Origin: Verrucomicrobiota bacterium
GTDB taxonomy: Bacteria > Verrucomicrobiota > Verrucomicrobiia > Limisphaerales > JAFMIX01
Direction of reading: 5' to 3'
NCBI GenBank assembly: GCA_026397895.1
Contig: JAPLTZ010000154.1
Coordinates: 2,687-8,471 of the forward strand
DNA length: 5,785 nucleotides
Shown: one piece after another, positions 1-4,682 of the stretch
How the letters are laid out: the number at the start of each line of letters is the position of its first letter
Position numbering within the stretch: position 1 is the stretch's first letter
The notes under the pieces: model-generated
Seen by the model: the letters and a program-made list of their open reading frames with translations, nothing else
Told to the model about the DNA's origin: nothing
Database searches by the model: none
Position numbers and translations under genes: made by a program

Positions 1-97
1 CCGGGCCGTTGCGCAGCCCTGATGGAGGGTCAAAAACCCCTGAAAAACGTCAAAAATGCGCGAAAACGCTGATTTTGAGAGGCCGGCGCTCCAATCT
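1..97. other. Non-coding stretch with phased A-tracts
   Basis: Downstream of the oxidoreductase stop codon there is no credible gene up to the window edge. The stretch holds A-tracts at 32-36, 43-47, 52-56 and 63-66 and a T-tract at 73-76. Their centres are about 11, 9, 10.5 and 10 bases apart, close to one helical turn. Phased A-tracts of this kind are known to curve DNA. Read on the minus strand they are T-runs just after the oxidoreductase gene, so they could also contribute to transcription termination, but I see no strong GC-rich hairpin directly in front of them (only a 3-bp GCG/CGC stem near 59-69). The tracts are seen directly; the function is inference. Confidence 0.4.
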
Positions 98-1381
98 TCA
101 AGCCACGCCGGGAATCGGGCACACGTCGTCCTTGGGCGCGACCACTGTTCCGCCCTCGAAGTTGGCGGCGGAGGGAGCGAGCGTGAGGTTATACCACGGC
201 GATTCCGCGTTGGTCATCAGGTCGCTCCAGCGCACTTGCTGGCCGGTGTAGCAGGAAATCCGGCCCATGATGGCCGTCATGGTTGACTCCGCAACGTCTT
301 TCGCGCCGTTGAGGATTTCGCCCTTGGCGAGGGCGTTCAGCAAGTCCACGTGTTCCTGCACCTGGCCGTTGGCGTGGGTCTTGAATTCCGGGATGGTGAG
401 GCTGGCGAGCTTGGCGGATTGCATCTTGCCGCCACCGTAGGTGCTGCCTTCGGTGCCCATGTAGAACTCGCCGACGTTCGTGTAGCAGCCGCTGACCTGG
501 CGGCACATGCTGTGGATGTGGCAGTCGTCGCCGTAGTTGAAATCCACGCTGAAGAAATCGAACTGGTTGCCGGTCTTCCGGCGCGCGCGCCCGCCAAAGC
601 CGATGGCCGCAATCGGGGGCCGGCCCAGAAACCAATTGGTCACGTCAATCTGATGGACGTGCTGTTCGACGATGTGGTCGCCGGACATTTCGAGGAAGCT
701 GGGCCAGTTGCGCACCAGATAGCTGGCGTCGCTTTCGCCGGCCTCGCGTTCCTTGAACCAGAGTTTGTTGCCGCACCAACTGATGGTGCCGCTGGTGATC
801 TTGCCGATGGCGCCCTGCGCGACGGCGTTCTGGTTGCGGAGGTAGGTGCCGGTGTGGCGGCGCTGCGTGCCGGCGACGATGCACAGGCCTTTCTGCTTGG
901 CGACTTCGCCAAGCGCGATGACCTTGCGCGCGCCGACGGGGTCAACGGCCACGGGTTTCTCGATGAAGCAATGCTTGCCGGCGGCACGGGCGGCCTCAAG
1001 GTGGACGGGGCGGAAATTCGGCGGCGTGGCGAGCAGGACGAGTTCAATTTCTTTTTGCGCCATGACCTTGTGGTAGGCGTCGGTGCCGACGAACACGCGG
1101 TCGGCGGCGACGTTGTATTTCTTCGCGAACGTGTCCGCCTTTTCCTGGAAGAAATCGGCGCAGGCCACGACTTCGATCTCGTGCCCGAGCGATTTGGCGG
1201 CTTCGATGATGTTCGCCGTCGCGCCGGTGCCGCGTCCGCCGCAGCCGACGAGGCCGATCTTGAATTTGCGGCCCGCGCCCTGCGCGCGGATGTTGAAGAG
1301 CGGCATGGCGGAGACGACCGCACCGGCGATGGCGGTGTTCTTGAGGAAGTGACGACGGGTGAGGATTCGAGATGTATTCAT
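98..1381 (-). CDS. Tat-exported Gfo/Idh/MocA-family oxidoreductase
   Basis: This 427-residue protein is a probable NAD(P)-dependent sugar or polyol oxidoreductase acting outside the cytoplasm. It begins with a twin-arginine leader: T8-R9-R10-H-F-L-K matches the (S/T)RRxFLK consensus, followed by a hydrophobic run at about 16-29 and likely cleavage near 33-36. The Rossmann fold follows at about 40-53, with a glycine-rich GxxGCGGRGTG-like loop (G43-G53). The family signature E141-K142-P143 comes next, and in the C-terminal substrate domain H243-x-x-D246 is the usual catalytic-type His/Asp pair. Length is typical of exported members. The ATG at 1381 is chosen because it places the RR motif near the N-terminus; no Shine-Dalgarno sequence precedes it. 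The gene lies 52 bp after the second TIM-barrel gene on the same strand and is probably the last gene of that operon. Family and export signal are clear; the substrate is unknown. A glucose-fructose-oxidoreductase-like enzyme with tightly bound cofactor is one possibility. Confidence 0.93.
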   Translation of the reverse strand: MNTSRILTRRHFLKNTAIAGAVVSAMPLFNIRAQGAGRKFKIGLVGCGGRGTGATANIIEAAKSLGHEIEVVACADFFQEKADTFAKKYNVAADRVFVGTDAYHKVMAQKEIELVLLATPPNFRPVHLEAARAAGKHCFIEKPVAVDPVGARKVIALGEVAKQKGLCIVAGTQRRHTGTYLRNQNAVAQGAIGKITSGTISWCGNKLWFKEREAGESDASYLVRNWPSFLEMSGDHIVEQHVHQIDVTNWFLGRPPIAAIGFGGRARRKTGNQFDFFSVDFNYGDDCHIHSMCRQVSGCYTNVGEFYMGTEGSTYGGGKMQSAKLASLTIPEFKTHANGQVQEHVDLLNALAKGEILNGAKDVAESTMTAIMGRISCYTGQQVRWSDLMTNAESPWYNLTLAPSAANFEGGTVVAPKDDVCPIPGVA

Positions 1382-1433
1382 TTGATTGAGGTTGGGGTTG
1401 ACTGTTTAAGTGACGCGGTGGAGCGGGAGTTGG

Positions 1434-2330
1434 TTACACGTCGCAAAGCTGCACGGCTTTGCGGAGCGCGCCGATTCGGTCGGGGCTTTTCGCGCCGAAT
1501 TCCTGCGCGACGTAGCCTTTGTAGCCGGTGTCCACAATCGCCTTCATGATGCGCGGGTAATTCAGTTCCTGCGTCTCGTCAATCTCGTGGCGGCCCGGCA
1601 CGCCGGCGGTGTGGTAGTGCGCGAAATACGGGTGGTTGTCCTTGATCGTGTCGCAGATGTCGCCCTCCATGATCTGCATGTGGAAAATATCGTAGAGCAG
1701 TTTGAACCGCTCCGAGCCGACGCGCTTGGCGAGTTCCACGCCCCACGCGCTGTGGTCGCATTGATAATCCTTGTGGTTGCGCTTGCTGTTGAGCAGTTCC
1801 ATGCAGAGCGTGACCTTGAGTTTCTCGGCGAGCGGCATGAGGCGCTTCAAGCCGAGGGCGCAGTTCTCCAAACCTTTCTCGTCGTCCAGCCCGGCGCGGT
1901 TGCCGGAAAAGCAAATGAGGTTCGGGAAGCCGGCGTCCGCCGTCTCCTTGAGGCGCGGCTCGTAAAGCTCCACCAACTTGTCGTGGTGTTCGAGGCGGTT
2001 GAAACCTTTGGGGATGCCGCCAATGCCGTCCTTCTGCGGAAAGGTGACCATCGCGCAGACGAGGCCGTGTTTCTTGAGCGTGGGGAAATCGTCCGGGCCG
2101 ACGAGGTCGAGCGCGACGAGGCCCATCGCCTTGCCGGCGATACATGCGTCTTCGATTGAAATTTTTCCCATGCAACCACGGCAGACGCTGTGGTTGATGT
2201 TGCCCTTGAGTTTGGCAGCGACCACTTCCTCGGCGGCGGCGCGCGATGAAAACTTGGAAGTGAGCACCACGGCGGCAGCGCCGGCGGCGGCTTTGAAGAT
2301 GGCGGAACGGCGGGAGAGGTTGGATTTCAT
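1434..2330 (-). CDS. Tat-exported hydroxypyruvate isomerase-like TIM-barrel protein, copy 2
   Basis: This 298-residue protein belongs to the xylose-isomerase-like TIM-barrel group (sugar phosphate isomerase/epimerase; closest to the Hyi branch). A Tat leader is seen: S6-R7-R8-S-A-I-F-K, a hydrophobic stretch at about 14-25 and an A31-A32-A33 cleavage site, leaving about 265 mature residues, near the size of cytoplasmic Hyi (about 258). Likely metal and active-site residues are E178 (CMELLNS), D214 (LLYDIFH), H240 (HYHTAGVPGR) and E277 (YVAQEF). GNRAG at 143-147 and the VPGR(H)E segment at 244-249 also resemble Hyi. A CxxC pair (C50, C53) follows INHS. The start lies 5 bp after the stop of the upstream paralogue, so the two are almost certainly co-transcribed; no Shine-Dalgarno is visible. 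It matches copy 1 without gaps, 218 of 298 residues by hand count. Fold and export are well supported; the reaction (hydroxypyruvate/tartronate semialdehyde or a keto-sugar) is inference. Confidence 0.9.
   Translation of the reverse strand: MKSNLSRRSAIFKAAAGAAAVVLTSKFSSRAAAEEVVAAKLKGNINHSVCRGCMGKISIEDACIAGKAMGLVALDLVGPDDFPTLKKHGLVCAMVTFPQKDGIGGIPKGFNRLEHHDKLVELYEPRLKETADAGFPNLICFSGNRAGLDDEKGLENCALGLKRLMPLAEKLKVTLCMELLNSKRNHKDYQCDHSAWGVELAKRVGSERFKLLYDIFHMQIMEGDICDTIKDNHPYFAHYHTAGVPGRHEIDETQELNYPRIMKAIVDTGYKGYVAQEFGAKSPDRIGALRKAVQLCDV
1765..1811. repeat. 47-bp exact direct repeat within the duplicated isomerase genes
   Basis: Bases 1765-1811 are identical to 2667-2713, exactly 902 bp away, the register of the tandem gene duplication. 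The repeat lies in the centre of both TIM-barrel genes, around the MELLNSKRNH segment. The surrounding 90 bases (1761-1850 against 2663-2752) differ at only 5 positions, all synonymous. It reflects gene duplication with strong constraint or local gene conversion, and is not a mobile repeat. Confidence 0.85.
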
Positions 2331-2335
2331 AAAAT

Positions 2336-3232
2336 TTACACGTCGCAGATTTGAATGGCTTGTTTGAGCGAGGCGAGTTTGTCGGCGCGCTTGGGAATGA
2401 ATTCCTGCGCGACGTAGCCCTTGAATCCGGTGTCCACGATGGCCTGCATGATGCGCGGCCAGTGCAGCTCCTGCGTCTCATCAATCTCCGCGCGGCCCGG
2501 CACGCCGCCGGTGTGGTAGTGGCCGAAGTATTGGTTGTTCTCCTTGATGGTGTCGCATACGTCGCCGTCCATGATCTGCATGTGGTAGATGTCGTAAAGC
2601 AGTTTGAACCGCTCCGAGCCGATGCGTTTCACCAGCTCCACGCCCCACGCGACGTGGTCGCACTGGTAATCCTTGTGGTTGCGCTTGCTGTTGAGCAGTT
2701 CCATGCAGAGCGTCACCTTGAGCTTCTCGGCCAGCGGCATGAGGCGCTTCAAGCCGAGCGCGCAATTCTCCAAGCCCTGCTCGTCGGACAGCCCGGCGCG
2801 GTTGCCGGAGAAACAGATGACGCGCTCGTAGCCGTTGTCCGCCGCTTCCTTGATGCGCTGCTCGTAGGCTTGCGCGAGTTTGTCGTGGTGCTCCACGCGG
2901 TTGAAGGCCTTGCCGATGCCGCCGAGGCCGTCAATCACGGGGAAGTTCACCATCGAGACGGTGAGGCCGTGCTGCTTGATGACGGGGAAATCCTTCGGGT
3001 CAATCAGGTCGAGCGCGACGAGGCCCATGGCTTTGCCGGCGGCGCAGAGGTCTTCGAGCGGGACAGTCTTGTAGCACCACTTGCACGCGGAATGGTTGAT
3101 GCGGCCTTTGAGCTTGGTGGCGACGACTTCCTCGGCGGCGGCGCGGGAGGAAAATTTGGCGGTGACGGCCACGGCGGTGACGGCGGTGGCGGCTTTGAAA
3201 ATGGCGGAGCGGCGGGAGATGGGTGATTGCAT
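2336..3232 (-). CDS. Tat-exported hydroxypyruvate isomerase-like TIM-barrel protein, copy 1
   Basis: This is the first gene of the tandem pair: 298 residues, same fold and same length as its downstream neighbour. The twin-arginine leader is S6-R7-R8-S-A-I-F-K, with a hydrophobic region at about 14-25 and probable cleavage after A33. Candidate metal and catalytic residues are E178 (MELL), D214 (YDIYH), H240 (HYHTGG) and E277 (AQEF), with GNRAG at 143-147 and VPGR at 244-247. C50 and C53 form a CxxC, and nine cysteines are shared with the paralogue, many for an exported protein. The ATG at 3232 is chosen because it puts the RR pair at residues 7-8; no Shine-Dalgarno precedes it. It lies about 120 bp downstream of pilT, beyond two hairpins, so it is likely the first gene of a separate three-gene operon ending with the oxidoreductase. 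Family assignment rests on motif recognition; the substrate is unknown. Residues 51-60 and 91-100 differ most from copy 2. Confidence 0.9.
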   Translation of the reverse strand: MQSPISRRSAIFKAATAVTAVAVTAKFSSRAAAEEVVATKLKGRINHSACKWCYKTVPLEDLCAAGKAMGLVALDLIDPKDFPVIKQHGLTVSMVNFPVIDGLGGIGKAFNRVEHHDKLAQAYEQRIKEAADNGYERVICFSGNRAGLSDEQGLENCALGLKRLMPLAEKLKVTLCMELLNSKRNHKDYQCDHVAWGVELVKRIGSERFKLLYDIYHMQIMDGDVCDTIKENNQYFGHYHTGGVPGRAEIDETQELHWPRIMQAIVDTGFKGYVAQEFIPKRADKLASLKQAIQICDV

Positions 3233-3285
3233 GGCGAAGTATTAAACATCGCCGAGGCGAAAGGCACGCAGATTTTCCATTTCGG

Positions 3286-3307
3286 CCATCCCTATTTTGG
3301 GGGATGG
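3286..3307. other. Perfect 7-bp hairpin after pilT (possible terminator element)
   Basis: CCATCCC at 3286-3292 pairs perfectly with GGGATGG at 3301-3307 around an 8-base loop. It lies downstream of pilT on the minus strand and upstream of the isomerase operon. No run of U follows in the pilT transcription direction, so it is not a classical intrinsic terminator. It may pause polymerase or protect an RNA 3' end. Confidence 0.45.
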
Positions 3308-3308
3308 T

Positions 3309-3336
3309 CGCCCGTCCCGCAGGAGCAGGACGGGCG
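3309..3336. terminator. Perfect 9-bp GC-rich hairpin after pilT
   Basis: CGCCCGTCC at 3309-3317 pairs perfectly with GGACGGGCG at 3328-3336 around a 10-base loop. It starts 16 bases after the pilT stop codon, a usual place for a terminator, and abuts a second hairpin at 3286-3307. A U-tract is missing on the minus strand, so intrinsic termination is uncertain; an alternative is a dispersed intergenic palindrome (REP-like element). The stem is seen directly; the role is inferred. Confidence 0.45.
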
Positions 3337-3352
3337 GCGGTGATTGGCGGGG

Positions 3353-4441
3353 TCAGCTCAGGATGCGTTTGCCTTCGTCGAGGAAGATGCCTTTGAAGTT
3401 CATTTCGAGGGCCTGGGCGTTGGTGGCCTTGGCGAGCGCTTCTTTCTCGGTGACTTTGCCGTCCTTGACGAGCTGGAGCAGGGCCTGGTTGAAGCTCAAC
3501 ATGCCGTCGTCGTTGCCGGTCTCGATGGCGGCGGCGAGTTTATCGAGCCGGTTTTCTTCGAGGAGCTTTCGGACGGTGGGGGTGTTGATCATGATCTCCA
3601 GCGCGGGGGTCATGCTGCCGGCGATGGTGCCGGCCATGCGCTGGCAGATGACGGCGCGCAGGGTGCCGGCGAGCTGGCGGCGGATCTGTTCGCGCTCGTC
3701 GGCCTTGAAGAAATCGAGGATGCGGCCGACGGATTGGGAGGCGTTGGTGGTGTGGAGGGTGGAGAGGACGAGGTGGCCGGTGTCCGCCGCGCTCATGGCG
3801 GCCATGAAGCTGAGGGCATCGCGCATTTCGCCGACCATGATGATGTCGGGGTCCTGGCGGAGGACGTGCTTGAGGGCGTGGTGGAAGGATTGGGTGTCGA
3901 GGCCGACTTCGCGCTGTTCGATGACGGACTGGTTGTCCTCGAAGACGTATTCGATGGGGTCTTCGAGGGTGACGATGTGTTTCTTGGAATGGGCGTTGAT
4001 GTGCTCGATCATCGCGGCGAGCGTGGTGGATTTGCCGGAGCCGGTGGTGCCGGCGAGCAGGACGATGCCGCGCGGGGAGTCGGCGATGGCTTTGATCTGG
4101 GGGAGCAGGCCGAGTTCCTCGAAGCTGGGCACGGTGGCCTTGACGTAGCGCATGGCGAGGCACCATTCGCCGCGTTGCTGGAAGAGGTTGGTGCGGTAAC
4201 GCCCGACGCCGGGAAAGTGGTAGGAGAAGTCCACTTCGCGGTCGGCGAGGAGGCGTTCGGTGAGGTGCGGGGGGACGACGTGCTTGACGACGGTCTCCAT
4301 CCATTCCCTGGTGGGGAAGGGGCATTCGATGGCGATCAACTGGCGGTTGATGCGGAGGATGACGGGCGTGCCAATCTTGAGGTGGATGTCGGAAGCGCCG
4401 CCGGTGACCGCGACCTTGAGGATTTTTTGGAAAAGTTCCAT
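3353..4441 (-). CDS. pilT: Type IV pilus retraction ATPase, PilT family
   Basis: This 362-residue hexameric secretion ATPase acts on the cytoplasmic side of the type IV pilus machine and powers pilus retraction and twitching motility. All core motifs are present in order: an N-terminal PAS-like domain with A16-S17-D18-I19-H20-L21 (the ASDIHL-type start), Walker A GTTGSGKST at 131-139, the Asp box LEDPIEY at 159-165, Walker B-like DPDIIMVGEMRD at 197-208 with E205, and the His box STLHTTNA at 227-234. The PilT hallmark AIRNLIRE appears only as a diverged TVRKLLEE at 289-296, followed by a family-like GMLSFNQAL segment. Length fits PilT (about 340-370). The divergence leaves room for a PilU or second-PilT paralogue. 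It begins 51 bp after the tRNA-Leu gene on the same strand with no clear terminator between, and no other pilus gene is in the window. No Shine-Dalgarno precedes the ATG, which is preferred because MELFQKIL runs directly into the domain. Confidence 0.92.
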   Translation of the reverse strand: MELFQKILKVAVTGGASDIHLKIGTPVILRINRQLIAIECPFPTREWMETVVKHVVPPHLTERLLADREVDFSYHFPGVGRYRTNLFQQRGEWCLAMRYVKATVPSFEELGLLPQIKAIADSPRGIVLLAGTTGSGKSTTLAAMIEHINAHSKKHIVTLEDPIEYVFEDNQSVIEQREVGLDTQSFHHALKHVLRQDPDIIMVGEMRDALSFMAAMSAADTGHLVLSTLHTTNASQSVGRILDFFKADEREQIRRQLAGTLRAVICQRMAGTIAGSMTPALEIMINTPTVRKLLEENRLDKLAAAIETGNDDGMLSFNQALLQLVKDGKVTEKEALAKATNAQALEMNFKGIFLDEGKRILS

Positions 4442-4492
4442 GGCCGCAATCTAACCACAAAAGCGGAAACGCAAAAGGCAAAAGACCCGAAG

Positions 4493-4579
4493 TGGTGCCG
4501 GCGGAGGGGGTCGAACCCACACATCGTTGAAGATACTAGATTTTGAGTCTAGCGCGTCTGCCAATTCCGCCACGCCGGC
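4493..4579 (-). tRNA. trnL: tRNA-Leu (anticodon CAA)
   Basis: This is a complete 87-base class II tRNA including an encoded CCA (4493-4495) and discriminator A (4496). The acceptor stem is a perfect 7 bp (4573-4579 with 4497-4503). The anticodon stem is 5 bp (4548-4552 with 4536-4540) around a 7-base loop CTCAAAA, placing anticodon CAA at 4543-4545; it reads UUG codons. The 15-base variable arm (4521-4535) with an ATC/GAT stem marks it as a Leu-type class II tRNA, and the D-arm GGCGGAATTGGCAGACGCG region is typical of bacterial tRNA-Leu. The T-loop is TTCGACC. One T-stem pair (positions 50-64) is a U-U mismatch; the other four pair. The gene is divergent from zwf and co-directional with pilT. 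Confidence 0.97.
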
Positions 4580-4593
4580 TACCAAGCGGGGGG

Positions 4594-4621
4594 AATATAA
4601 TTCGCCGGCGCGTGAAGTAAA
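4594..4621 (-). promoter_or_regulatory. Probable sigma-70-type promoter of tRNA-Leu
   Basis: On the minus strand a -35-like TTTACT (4616-4621; four of six consensus bases) and a -10-like TATATT (4594-4599; five of six) are separated by 16 bases. Transcription would start near 4587, about 8 bases before the mature tRNA 5' end, a normal tRNA leader length. The same AT-rich patch carries TATAAT on the plus strand (4596-4601). This is an assignment by consensus match; Verrucomicrobiota promoters are less well characterised. Confidence 0.45.
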
Positions 4622-4682
4622 TACGTTTATTCCGCGCACAAGAAGGATTGAAACCATCCGCCGGCTCGGTCATCGTCTTCCC

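Noticed and set aside
9..286. Two short plus-strand frames at the left edge
   Set aside because: They overlap the oxidoreductase C-terminus in antisense and have no start signal or domain.
350..1549. Long plus-strand open frame (399 codons) opposite the oxidoreductase
   Set aside because: It is antisense to a gene with clear family motifs; its alanine/glycine/valine/aspartate-rich translation has no recognisable domain and is typical of GC-rich reverse-strand frames. Similar plus-strand frames at 1410-2159, 2351-3226 and 3344-4546 are rejected for the same reason.
3241..3246. TTTAAT on the minus strand as a -10 box giving a leaderless isomerase mRNA
   Set aside because: The distance to the ATG (about 9 bases) would fit a leaderless start, but no -35-like sequence is present at 15-19 bases and a single AT-rich hexamer is weak evidence.
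4459..4483. A-tracts between tRNA-Leu and pilT as bent DNA
   Set aside because: Their spacing is about 6-8 bases, out of phase with the helix, unlike the tracts at 32-76.
4493..4579. tRNA-Leu as an integration site for a genomic island
   Set aside because: No integrase gene, no repeat of the tRNA 3' end and no compositional break are visible in the window.
4641..4646. AGAAGG as the zwf ribosome binding site
   Set aside because: It is about 36 bases before the ATG and there is no in-frame start codon at a suitable distance after it.
4451..4657. Short minus-strand frame with VAELADALDSKSS
   Set aside because: This peptide is the well-known spurious translation of a tRNA-Leu gene.
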